Assembly: GCF_001723055.1 (NCBI RefSeq)
Contig: NZ_MDCR01000136.1
Location: 1-33,345 of the forward strand
DNA: 33,345 bases
DNA from: Streptomyces niveus
GTDB taxonomy: Bacteria > Actinomycetota > Actinomycetes > Streptomycetales > Streptomycetaceae
Direction of reading: 5' to 3'
Shown here: positions 24,927-32,041 of the stretch, piece by piece
How positions within the stretch are numbered: the stretch's first letter is position 1
How the letters are laid out: every line of letters starts with the position of its first letter
The notes under the pieces: generated by a model
Told to the model about the DNA's origin: nothing
Seen by the model: the letters and a program-made list of their open reading frames with translations, nothing else
Databases searched by the model: none
Program-made: the position numbers and the translations under genes

Positions 24927-25870
24927 TCCGCCACCGCCGTGAATCGCGACTCGTCGTTCCTCGCGGACTCGCACTCCGACAGGTCCACGACCACACCGGC
25001 GGGCTCCAGCGTCGCGCGGATCCGCTCCCGCATCGGCTCGCTCAGAAAGTGGTGGTGCAGATCGAGCTTCTTCAGGTGCGTGAGCGGCTGGCCGCCGAGC
25101 AGCGCCTCCGCGCCCTCGTCCCCGAGGGTGCCCATCGACAGATCCAGCGTCTCCAGCCGCGCCACGACCGGCGCTCCCGCCAGCGCGGCCGCGATGTCGT
25201 CCTGGATCTCGCTGTTGCGCAGGGCCAGCGACTTCAGCGCGGGCAGCCGCGCTCCGGTGAGGAACGCGTCCAGGTCCGCCACGATCGTGTTCGCGCCGTA
25301 CCAGGACGTGCCCAGCCAGATGTCCAGATGCTCGAGCGCGGGCAGTTCGGCCACGCCGATGTTCCGCACCACGTCGGCGTCCAGACCGCCGGTCTCGACG
25401 GTCAGCGAACGAAGCCCCTCGTGCTTGATGCCGGTCATGTCCAGTCCCTGGCCGCCGCGCACCCCGAACGAGCGCAACTGCGGGAGCGCGTTGATCAGCG
25501 GTGCCATCGCCGTCTGGTTGATCCAGGAGATCTCGCACTCCTCGTAGGTGATGTCGCCGACGAACAGCGCCCGCAGAGAGGGGAGTCGGTCGCTCGCCGC
25601 GACGATCGCCGCTATCACCTCGTCGGGTGCGGTGTCGTACGCCTCGCTCCAGGCGCCGACTATCAGCGCGCGGACCTCGGTGGTGTCGACCGCCTTGAGG
25701 AAGCGGGCGAACGCCGACTCCCACTCCTCCTCGCTGTCGTAGGCGTCGACGGCGACCCGCCAGGCCACCGATCCCGCGGCGGGGAGCGTCGCCTTCGGTT
25801 CGGCTTCGGCGTCGGGGAAGTCGAACGCGGGCAGGCCGTCCAACTCCTGCATGTTGTTCGAAACGGTCAT
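24923..25870 (-). CDS. STM4015-family leucine-rich-repeat protein, copy B
   Basis: A 315-residue leucine-rich-repeat protein and first gene of the operon. It shares the layout of copy A: a GLPAFDFPDAE start, AWRVAVDAYDSEEEWESAFARFL, ECEISWINQT, then repeats such as LPALEHLDIWLG, LPALKSLALRNSEIQDDI, MGTLGDEGAEALLGGQPLTHL and KKLDLHHHF. ATG 25870 is chosen over GTG 25888 because TGGAG lies eight bases upstream. It arose by tandem duplication, but the two copies have clearly diverged in the N-terminal half. A DNA-damage-type promoter lies about 55 bp upstream. Function is unknown. Confidence 0.9.
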   Translation of the reverse strand: MTVSNNMQELDGLPAFDFPDAEAEPKATLPAAGSVAWRVAVDAYDSEEEWESAFARFLKAVDTTEVRALIVGAWSEAYDTAPDEVIAAIVAASDRLPSLRALFVGDITYEECEISWINQTAMAPLINALPQLRSFGVRGGQGLDMTGIKHEGLRSLTVETGGLDADVVRNIGVAELPALEHLDIWLGTSWYGANTIVADLDAFLTGARLPALKSLALRNSEIQDDIAAALAGAPVVARLETLDLSMGTLGDEGAEALLGGQPLTHLKKLDLHHHFLSEPMRERIRATLEPAGVVVDLSECESARNDESRFTAVAE

Positions 25871-25924
25871 GGCGAGTGCTCCAGACACCGGGCGTCGGCG
25901 TTGATCGGCTTGCTGCTGAGAGAA

Positions 25925-25947
25925 GTTGTAACAGGCCCCACTGACAA
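25925..25947 (-). promoter_or_regulatory. RecA-independent DNA-damage-type promoter of the STM401x operon
   Basis: Reading the minus strand, TTGTCAGTG (25947-25939), then 8 bases, then TACAAC (25930-25925). This matches the actinobacterial DNA-damage promoter consensus TTGTCRGTG-N8-TANNNT, bound by PafBC with the main sigma factor and also known from Streptomyces recA. The nine-base upstream element is perfect and only the last -10 base differs. The 11-bp gap between hexamers is too short for an ordinary promoter, which makes the match meaningful. RNA would start near 25918, about 48 bases before ATG 25870. Confidence 0.7.
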
Positions 25948-25970
25948 GCCCGGTTCGGGGGCTGAGCCCG

Positions 25971-25993
25971 TTGTCAGACCCACCGTCTAGCGT
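25971..25993 (+). promoter_or_regulatory. RecA-independent DNA-damage-type promoter facing the small protein gene
   Basis: On the plus strand TTGTCAGAC (25971-25979), 8 bases, then TAGCGT (25988-25993). It fits TTGTCRGTG-N8-TANNNT with seven of nine upstream bases, exact spacing and a full TANNNT. With its minus-strand partner it forms a mirror pair, whose TTGTCAG elements are a 7-bp inverted repeat 23 bp apart. RNA would start near 26000, about 40 bases before ATG 26041. Confidence 0.65.
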
Positions 25994-26040
25994 CGTTCAC
26001 AGGTCGGCGCCACCCGGCGCCGACGGTCGAGGGGAGAGCC

Positions 26041-26370
26041 ATGTACCGGCAGGGAGACGTGCTGATCGTGCCCGTCGCGGATGACAGCGTGCCGTCCGGG
26101 ATCAGCGAGGCGCGGAGCGAGCCGAGGGACGGGCGGGGCCGTCTCGTCCTCGCGCTGGGCGAGGTCACGGGCCACGCCCACGCGGTGACGGGACCCGGTC
26201 TGCTCGTGCGGGAGACGGGCGGCGAGTTCGGGCCGATGCTGCTCCATCTGCCGGAGGGCGGCCGGGTGGTGCACGAGGAGCACGCGGCGATCCCGCTGCC
26301 CAAGGGGTGGTTCCGCGTGGTGCGCCAGCGCGAGTACCTGCCGGGCGCGGTGCGCGTCGTCGCCGACTGA
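26041..26370 (+). CDS. Small conserved protein with YRQGDV start, unknown function
   Basis: A 109-residue soluble protein beginning MYRQGDVLIVPV, with a predicted beta-rich fold. Histidines in GHAHAV (near residues 43-46) and VVHEEHAAI (near 78-81) could bind metal. The C-terminal LPKGWFRVVRQREYLPGAVRVV is typical of a family I have seen as short hypothetical proteins in actinobacteria and cyanobacteria. ATG 26041 has GAGGGGAGA upstream at good distance. It is divergent from the STM401x operon, shares its damage-type control region and is followed after 42 bp by a DUF6745-like gene. I assign no function. Confidence 0.88.
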   Translation: MYRQGDVLIVPVADDSVPSGISEARSEPRDGRGRLVLALGEVTGHAHAVTGPGLLVRETGGEFGPMLLHLPEGGRVVHEEHAAIPLPKGWFRVVRQREYLPGAVRVVAD

Positions 26371-26412
26371 GCGGCGACGGGCGACAGTTCGGGTCGAGCG
26401 GGGTGGTGAGCG

Positions 26413-27468
26413 GTGAGCAGCGTGCGGTACATCGGGACAGCGACAACAGGGGACGGGGCATCAGACATGCGGCACATGGACAAGTGGCGGGGCGTCGCGG
26501 CGGCGACGGGGGCGGCCGACCGGCCGGCGGCCGAGGCGGGGATACGGCGCGCCTACCGTACGGCCGGGCTGACCGAGCCGGAGCGGATCATCTGGGCGGA
26601 CTCCCCGCTCGCCGGACTCGCCGTCGTCCGGTCCCTCACGGATCAGGGCGGATCGGTCCGTGAGGAGGTCCGCACCAAGCCGTGGGCCGAGGAACGGCGG
26701 CGTATCCACGACGAGTTGGGCCCGGCGGGCTGGGCCGAGCGGTGGGGCGCGACCGGCGCCCGGCTGTGGGACACCACCCGCGCGCTCGCCGAGCGGATCC
26801 GCTCCGGCATCACCGACGCGGCCGGCCCGGAGACGGCCGACCTCGCCGAGACGCGTCAGCTGCTGCTCGACGCGGTCCTCGGCCAGCACGACGCCGCCTG
26901 GCTGGCCGCCTTCGACGGCCGCGGCGACCGGCTCGCGGGACTCGCCGAGGTGGCGGAGCACGCCGGCTGGTGGTGGCCGTACGAGAACGTGACGGTGGTC
27001 TGCGAACGTCCCGTGGAGCTGCACCGCGACGAGGCCGGACGTCTGGACCGCGGCGACGGCCCGGCGCTCGCCTACCCGGACGGCTTCGCCCTGTACGCGT
27101 GGCGCGGGATGCCCGTCCCGGCCGGCTTCCTCGCCGAACTCACCTCGCTCGACCCGGCGCGGATCCGCGCCGAGGAGAACGCGGAACTGCGCCGCGTGAT
27201 GCTGGAGCACTACGGCTACGACCGCTATCTCACCGAGTCCGGCGCCCAGCCGATGGGCAAGGACGAGACCGGCATCCTCTGGCGGATAGCGCTCGACGGC
27301 GACGAGGACGTGGTGATGGTGGAGGTCGTCAACTCCACCCCCGAGCCCGACGGCACGAGCCGCACCTACTGGCTGCGGGTGCCGCCGGGGACCCGTACGG
27401 CCAAGGAGGGAGTGGCCTGGACGTTCGGCCTGGACGCCGAGCAGTACGAACCGATGCGGCAGACCTGA
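26413..27468 (+). CDS. DUF6745-like protein, unknown function
   Basis: A 351-residue soluble protein. The N-terminal 150 residues are helical (AGIRRAYRTAGLTEPERIIWADSPL, then WAERWGATGARLWDT). A central segment, WWWPYENVTVVCERPVELHRDEAGRL, is followed by DGPALAYPDGFALYAWRGMPVPAGF, the hallmark I associate with DUF6745. The C-terminus (VMVEVVNSTPEPDGTSRTYWLRVPP) looks like a beta domain. GTG 26413 gives the longest product; ATG 26467, with GGACGGGG eight bases upstream, is equally plausible and would start at MRHMDKW. It follows the small His-rich gene and likely shares its promoter. Its role in the adjacent radical SAM system is only suggested by position. Confidence 0.85.
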   Translation: MSSVRYIGTATTGDGASDMRHMDKWRGVAAATGAADRPAAEAGIRRAYRTAGLTEPERIIWADSPLAGLAVVRSLTDQGGSVREEVRTKPWAEERRRIHDELGPAGWAERWGATGARLWDTTRALAERIRSGITDAAGPETADLAETRQLLLDAVLGQHDAAWLAAFDGRGDRLAGLAEVAEHAGWWWPYENVTVVCERPVELHRDEAGRLDRGDGPALAYPDGFALYAWRGMPVPAGFLAELTSLDPARIRAEENAELRRVMLEHYGYDRYLTESGAQPMGKDETGILWRIALDGDEDVVMVEVVNSTPEPDGTSRTYWLRVPPGTRTAKEGVAWTFGLDAEQYEPMRQT

Positions 27469-27497
27469 CCGCCGCGCACTCCGGGTCCGCCGGCCGC

Positions 27498-28481
27498 TCA
27501 GCGGGCGGACCGGAGCGCCTCGCCCGTGATCAGGGAGGAACTGCCCTCCACCGTGCAGGCGTAGGCGCCCGCGATCGCGCCGAGGTGGGCGCAGTCGTCC
27601 AGACTCCGCCCGGCGAGGCGGCCGTAGAGGAAACCGGCGACATACGCGTCGCCCGCGCCGTTGGAGTCCACCACCGGTGCGGGCGGGACGGTCGCCGGGA
27701 CCGGCCGGGGCGTACGGCTGCCCTCGCGGGTCAGCAGATACGACCCGCCGGCGCCGGCCGTGGCCACCACCGCCTGCGCCCTGCCCTCCCGCAGGATCTC
27801 CCGCATCACCGGCCCTATGCGCTCGCGCGCCCCGGCGGCGCTGAGGAAGACCAGATCCGCGCGATACGCGAACTCCCGGTGGTAGGCGTCCATCCCGTCC
27901 CAGTCGTGCAGATCGGTCGAGACCGGCACACCCTGCTCGATGATGTCGTCGAAGAGGAACCGGGTGAAGTTCGTGATCGACAGATGGACATGCCGGGCCC
28001 GCTCCAGATGCGGCAGGTAGAACTCGCGCGGCATCCGCAGATCCTCGGGATCGCGCGCGTCGTGGAAGGACATCCTGCGACCGGTCTTGTCGACCAGATT
28101 GACCGCGCGACGCGTGCCGGAGGGCGAGTGCATTCCCTCGAAGTCCACACCGCCCTTGGCGAGATGCTCGCGGACCTGACCGCCCGTCCAGTCGTCACCG
28201 ATGAAGTCGAGGAACTTGACGTTCAGCCCGAGCGCGTGACAGCCCAGGGCGACGTTGCCGCCGGTCTGCCCCGGCCATTCGCGGATCGGACCGACACCGA
28301 CCGAGTCGGCGAGCGGGACGGGGAGCGAGTCGACACGGACGACGGTGTCCACGCCGCTGCCGCCGACGACCAGCACGTCATGGCGCGGCTCGTCCGCCGG
28401 CCCGGCCCCCGGCCCGGTCCTCGCCTCGACGGCCCGCTCGACGTCCGGATGTTCGGTCCGCTGCTGCGCCACAGTCTCCAC
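27498..28481 (-). CDS. PfkB-family carbohydrate kinase
   Basis: A 327-residue ribokinase-fold sugar or nucleoside kinase. After a 34-residue unstructured start, DVLVVGGSGVDTVVRVD begins the fold. GQTGGNVALGCHALG is the substrate-side PfkB signature. VVDSNGAGDAYVAGFLYGRL is the second signature, with the anion-hole GAGD at 275-278 and catalytic base D278. The substrate is not clear. GTG 28481 has only GGAA upstream, so a start nearer the fold is possible. It converges on the DUF6745-like gene with a 29-bp gap and lies 87 bp downstream of a TetR gene on the same strand. Confidence 0.92.
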   Translation of the reverse strand: METVAQQRTEHPDVERAVEARTGPGAGPADEPRHDVLVVGGSGVDTVVRVDSLPVPLADSVGVGPIREWPGQTGGNVALGCHALGLNVKFLDFIGDDWTGGQVREHLAKGGVDFEGMHSPSGTRRAVNLVDKTGRRMSFHDARDPEDLRMPREFYLPHLERARHVHLSITNFTRFLFDDIIEQGVPVSTDLHDWDGMDAYHREFAYRADLVFLSAAGARERIGPVMREILREGRAQAVVATAGAGGSYLLTREGSRTPRPVPATVPPAPVVDSNGAGDAYVAGFLYGRLAGRSLDDCAHLGAIAGAYACTVEGSSSLITGEALRSAR

Positions 28482-28568
28482 CTTCGTTCCGGATGCCCGA
28501 TGCCCGCCACAGTACGGCCGTGCCGCCGCCGGCCGCCGCGGTGGGTGTCCGTCACCCGGCTGCGCCGG

Positions 28569-29186
28569 TCAGCCGTCGCGGGTGAGTGCCGCCCTGTCCA
28601 CGCCCAGTTCACGCGCCAGCGCCTCGTCCGACCAGTCCAGCAACGTGGCGCGGCTGAGCGACCCCGCGTACGACGTCATCTGCACCGCGAGTCCGTCGAG
28701 CAGCGCGGTCAGCCGCCAGGCCGTCGCCACCGGGTCGGCGCATTGGAACTCGCCCGCCTCGACGCCCTCGGTGATGACGGCCGCCAGGGCGGCCTTCCAC
28801 TGCTGGTCGAGATCGCTGGCCACCTCGTGCAGCGCGGGCTCGCGCGGCGCCGCCGCCCACCCCTCGATCCACAGCCGCCAGCCCTTGGCCTCGCCGGTCG
28901 GCGCGTACCAGCGGGTCGCGGCGTGCAGCCGGTGCAGGGCGCTGCCCCGGCTGCCGAGCAACTCCCGTAGCTGCGCCAGGTCTTCACCGGCGGAGTGGCG
29001 GAAGGCGGCGGCGAGCAGCGCCTCCTTCGTGGAGAAGTGATACAGCACCAGGGCGTTGCTCACCCCGAGGGCGGTGGCCACATCCGCGATACGCACGGCG
29101 GCCACCCCCCGCGTCTGGATCTGATCGACGGCGGCGCGCAGCAGGTCCTCGCGCCGCTCCTCCACACTCAGCCGTACTCTCGCCAC
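28569..29186 (-). CDS. TetR/AcrR-family regulator (BetI-like)
   Basis: A 205-residue TetR-family protein. The helix-turn-helix is about residues 10-57 (EERREDLLRAAVDQI, then RIADVATALGVSNALVLYHFSTKEALLAAAF). The ligand domain includes WRLWIEGWAAAPREPALHEV and a BetI-type C-terminus. GTG 29186 has no ribosome site; TAGGGT (29200-29195) lies eight bases upstream, as in leaderless mRNAs. An inverted repeat GGTTTAC-N15-GTAAACC (29209-29237) overlaps the expected promoter. It stands between the PfkB kinase and amino-acid dehydrogenase genes on the same strand and may control either or both. Confidence 0.92.
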   Translation of the reverse strand: MARVRLSVEERREDLLRAAVDQIQTRGVAAVRIADVATALGVSNALVLYHFSTKEALLAAAFRHSAGEDLAQLRELLGSRGSALHRLHAATRWYAPTGEAKGWRLWIEGWAAAPREPALHEVASDLDQQWKAALAAVITEGVEAGEFQCADPVATAWRLTALLDGLAVQMTSYAGSLSRATLLDWSDEALARELGVDRAALTRDG

Positions 29187-29208
29187 ACTCAGAACCCTAA
29201 CTCGCGCT

Positions 29209-29237
29209 GGTTTACAGAAACCGGGCGGGCGTAAACC
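29209..29237. promoter_or_regulatory. Candidate operator of the BetI-like TetR gene
   Basis: GGTTTAC (29209-29215) and GTAAACC (29231-29237) form a perfect 7-bp inverted repeat separated by 15 bp, inside the 57-bp gap between the dehydrogenase stop and the TetR start. The size suits a TetR dimer, and it lies just upstream of the TAGGGT -10-like element. Autoregulation is inferred. Confidence 0.5.
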
Positions 29238-29243
29238 GGCCGG

Positions 29244-30425
29244 TCAGCGGTAGTGCCCGAACCGCTCGGCGATCAGGGGCAGTCGGTCGGCGGCGATCGC
29301 GTGCGCGGCGGCCCGCGGGGTCGTACCCGCCGCCTCCGCGCGCTGAAGAGTCAGCTCCGTCAGCGCGCGCATGGAGCGGCGGGTGTGGGCGAACGCCTCG
29401 TCGGCATCGGGGCCGATGTCGCCGAAGAGGGTCCACCACCACCAGGCGTTCGTACCGGAGTTGACGACGACGTCCGGCAACACCGTGATCCCGCGCGCGG
29501 CCAGCAGCTCCTCCGCCTCGGGCAGAACAGGCATGTTCGCCGCCTCCACGATCCAACGGGCCGTGATCCGCGCCTGGTTGGCGGTGTCGATCGCGTACGA
29601 GACGGCGGCCGGCACCAGGATCTCGGCGTCCACCGACAGCCAGGCCTCGCCCGGCAGTTCGCGGTCGCCGGGCCGCAGCGCCGCGCGGTCCACCGTCCCG
29701 AACGCGTCACGCGCGGCGAGCAGCGCCTCGACGTCCAGGCCGGCCGGGCAGGCGATGGTCCCCTTGACGTCCGCCACGGCCACCACCTTGAGTCCGGCCC
29801 GGGACAGGAACCGCGCCGTCGCCCCGCCCATGGTGCCGAGCCCCTGCACCGCGACCCGCGTCCCGCCGTACGGCACCCCCGCCCGGTCGAGCGCGGTGAG
29901 CGCGGACTCGGCCACTCCGCAGCCGCCGGCCAGTTCGTCCAGGCCGATGCCGTCCACCTGGACGGCGAACGCGTCGGCGAGCCGTCTACGGGCCGCCGCC
30001 TCGTCGTCCAGGAGCGGATGGATCGCCTGGACGGTCGAGACGAGCCCCGCCTCCGCGGCTGCCTTGTCGACGACGTCCTGGGTCAGCCCCAGATCCTCGC
30101 CCATGGTCCAGACGGTCTCGATGTACGGCCGCACGGCGCGCAGGTAGCGGACGAGGATGCCGTACGCCGCCGGGTCCCGGGGGTCGCAGTCGATACCGCC
30201 CTTGGCGCCGCCGAGCGGGATGTAGCGCGCCGCCGGGTCGTCGTTGTAATGCAGGGCCTCCTTCATGGTCATGCCACGCGCCAGTCCCGTGACCTCGTCC
30301 AGCGAGCAGCCCTCGCGCATCCGCAGTCCGCCGCTGGAGACTCCGCGCACGAGCCGGTCGACGACGAGATAGCCCGCGCGGCCGGTCACATGGTCGTGCC
30401 AGGTCAGCGATATCAGAGGGGACAA
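29244..30425 (-). CDS. Glu/Leu/Phe/Val dehydrogenase family protein
   Basis: A 393-residue NAD(P)-dependent amino-acid dehydrogenase catalysing reversible oxidative deamination. The dimerisation and substrate domain contains MTMKEALHYNDDPAARYIPLGGAKGGIDCDP with catalytic lysine K75. The nucleotide fold is RVAVQGLGTMGGATARFL. The [25 protein letters not shown] segment is typical. It resembles leucine/valine dehydrogenases more than hexameric glutamate dehydrogenase in length, but specificity is uncertain. The start is TTG 30425: GGAGG lies five bases upstream and no other start is available upstream. A strong promoter precedes it. It would feed branched-chain amino-acid catabolism or nitrogen use. 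Confidence 0.92.
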   Translation of the reverse strand: MSPLISLTWHDHVTGRAGYLVVDRLVRGVSSGGLRMREGCSLDEVTGLARGMTMKEALHYNDDPAARYIPLGGAKGGIDCDPRDPAAYGILVRYLRAVRPYIETVWTMGEDLGLTQDVVDKAAAEAGLVSTVQAIHPLLDDEAAARRRLADAFAVQVDGIGLDELAGGCGVAESALTALDRAGVPYGGTRVAVQGLGTMGGATARFLSRAGLKVVAVADVKGTIACPAGLDVEALLAARDAFGTVDRAALRPGDRELPGEAWLSVDAEILVPAAVSYAIDTANQARITARWIVEAANMPVLPEAEELLAARGITVLPDVVVNSGTNAWWWWTLFGDIGPDADEAFAHTRRSMRALTELTLQRAEAAGTTPRAAAHAIAADRLPLIAERFGHYR

Positions 30426-30460
30426 GGGTGCCTCCAGGCGACGTAACTGAATGATGAGTC

Positions 30461-30490
30461 AGTATCGGGAGCGGGGTGCTCGGCTGTCAA
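30461..30490 (-). promoter_or_regulatory. Housekeeping-type promoter of the amino-acid dehydrogenase gene
   Basis: On the minus strand TTGACA (30490-30485) and GATACT (30466-30461) are separated by 18 bp, giving a 5' leader of about 29 bases to TTG 30425. A short inverted repeat ACTGA-N8-TCAGT (30446-30463) overlaps the -10 and start site and could bind a regulator. Confidence 0.6.
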
Positions 30491-30620
30491 AGATCATCCG
30501 AGGAGACCGCCGGGTGGTGGCCGCGTGGGCCGTGGTCGCGTCGCCGTGCGGTCGCATGGCCGGATATCGCCTCTCCGTGGCCGTACGGGAATCCGCGAGA
30601 TCGTCCGCACGTTGCATCGA

Positions 30621-30651
30621 GGTGCCACGGACGGCGCACCGGCGTGGCACC
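30621..30651. promoter_or_regulatory. Inverted repeat upstream of the MBL-fold gene
   Basis: GGTGCCACG (30621-30629) and CGTGGCACC (30643-30651) are perfect 9-bp arms separated by 13 bp. A -10-like CATAAT (30670-30675) lies 18 bp downstream, with the right arm over its expected -35, so this is a plausible repressor site for the MBL gene at 30705. The binding protein is unknown. Confidence 0.45.
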
Positions 30652-30704
30652 CCGGGCATGGAAACAGCCCATAATGTGATGAACCCGAACCTTCAGGAGA
30701 TGCA

Positions 30705-31985
30705 GTGAACGGCGCCGGCTCCCCACCCTCACTCCGCTCCCGGCTGCGCGCGATGCGGTCCGAGGCCTTCGGGGCCGACTCGGCCGGTAAGCGCCTGGAG
30801 CGGATTCAGAATTCCCCGAACTTCGCGGACGGCGTGTTCCAGAATCCCGAGGGCACCGCCAGAATCAGACCGTCCGGCTCCAAACTGGAGCTGTCGAAGG
30901 TCTACTTCAGCAAGGACGCGCGCGCCCGGCGCGCGCCCGCCACGCCCATCCCCGTCCACCAGGACACCCTGGCGGACCTCGCCGTACCGCCCGCTTCCGG
31001 GCTGCGGCTGACCTGGATGGGGCACTCCAGCGTCCTCGCCGAGATCGACGGCCGGCGCGTGCTCTTCGACCCGGTCTGGGGCGAGCGCTGCTCCCCGTTC
31101 TCCTTCGCCGGACCCAAGCGCCTGCACCCCGTGCCCGTCTCGCTCGCCGCCCTCGGGCCGGTCGACGTCGTCGTCATCTCGCACGACCACTACGACCACC
31201 TCGATCTGCCGACGATCAAGGGCCTCGCCTCCACGAACACGATCTTCGCCGTACCGCTCGGCGTCGGCGCCCATCTGGAGCGCTGGGGAGTACCCGCCTC
31301 CCGGCTGCGCGAGCTGGACTGGAACGAGACGGCGGAGGTCGCGGGCATCTCGTTCACCGCGACGCCCGCACGGCACTTCTGCGGCCGTGGCCTGCGCAAC
31401 CAGCAGCACACCCTCTGGGCGTCCTGGGCCGTCGCCGGACCCGAGCACCGCGTCTACCACAGCGGCGACACCGGCTACTTCTCCGGCTTCCGCGACATCG
31501 GGGCCGCGCACGGACCCTTCGACGCCACGATGATCCAGATCGGCGCCTACAGCGAATACTGGCCGGACATCCACATGACCCCGGCCGAGGGCCTGCGCGC
31601 CCACCTCGACCTCCAGCAGGGCAGCCCGTCCGGCGTGATGCTGCCGATCCACTGGGGCACGTTCAACCTGGCCCCGCACCCGTGGGCCGAGCCCGGCGAG
31701 GGCACGGTCACGGCGGCGGCGGAGGCGGGCGTACGACTCGCGCTGCCGCGGCCGGGCGAGTCCTACGAGCCGACGCTGACCGACACCATCCCCGCCGCCC
31801 CGTGGTGGCGCTCCGTCGCGGTCCCGCCGGCCGGCGGCTGGCCTGAGGCGGTGCCCGCCGGCGACAAGGCGGCGGTACCGGCGACGGCCTCGGCCTCCGG
31901 CGCCGAGGCGGGTACGGCGGACCAGGGCACGGGCACCGCTCCGGGCTCGCCGGAGGCGGCACCCTCCGCGCAGAGCGCGCCGTAA
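30705..31985 (+). CDS. MBL-fold metallohydrolase (NAPE-PLD/UlaG-like)
   Basis: A 426-residue metallo-beta-lactamase-fold hydrolase. Metal ligands are visible in ISH160DH162YD164H165LD, with further conserved blocks LTWMGHSSVLAEIDGRRVLFDPVW, TPARHFCGRG, VYHSGDTGYF and LPIHWGTFNL. The pattern fits the branch including N-acylphosphatidylethanolamine phospholipase D and UlaG-type lactonases; the substrate is unknown. The last 45 residues are an Ala/Gly/Thr-rich disordered tail. GTG 30705 has AGGAG five bases upstream. The 9-bp inverted repeat about 55 bp upstream may regulate it. It converges on the DeoR gene. Confidence 0.92.
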   Translation: MNGAGSPPSLRSRLRAMRSEAFGADSAGKRLERIQNSPNFADGVFQNPEGTARIRPSGSKLELSKVYFSKDARARRAPATPIPVHQDTLADLAVPPASGLRLTWMGHSSVLAEIDGRRVLFDPVWGERCSPFSFAGPKRLHPVPVSLAALGPVDVVVISHDHYDHLDLPTIKGLASTNTIFAVPLGVGAHLERWGVPASRLRELDWNETAEVAGISFTATPARHFCGRGLRNQQHTLWASWAVAGPEHRVYHSGDTGYFSGFRDIGAAHGPFDATMIQIGAYSEYWPDIHMTPAEGLRAHLDLQQGSPSGVMLPIHWGTFNLAPHPWAEPGEGTVTAAAEAGVRLALPRPGESYEPTLTDTIPAAPWWRSVAVPPAGGWPEAVPAGDKAAVPATASASGAEAGTADQGTGTAPGSPEAAPSAQSAP

Positions 31986-32041
31986 CGCCGTAACGCCGTG
32001 GCGCGGTGGTTTGGTAACCCCGCCCCCACCCGACCCGGCGG

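Noticed and set aside
25925..25993. The TTGTCA elements as ordinary sigma-70-type -35 boxes
   Set aside because: Only 11 bp separate them from the TA elements, too short for a normal promoter but exact for the PafBC-type motif.
30426..30704. A regulatory RNA in the GDH-MBL intergenic region
   Set aside because: Only a promoter and a short inverted repeat are visible; no known riboswitch core or extended pairing was recognised.
30451..30708. An 85-codon ORF upstream of the MBL gene, ending in a GTGA overlap
   Set aside because: Third-position G/C is only about 70 percent, and the frame runs across the dehydrogenase promoter region and the 9-bp inverted repeat. It has no ribosome site, so it is probably not coding.
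31978..32001. Three copies of CGCCGTAA-like 8-mers at the end of the MBL gene
   Set aside because: Short repeats overlapping a stop codon, with the third copy imperfect; likely simple slippage without function.
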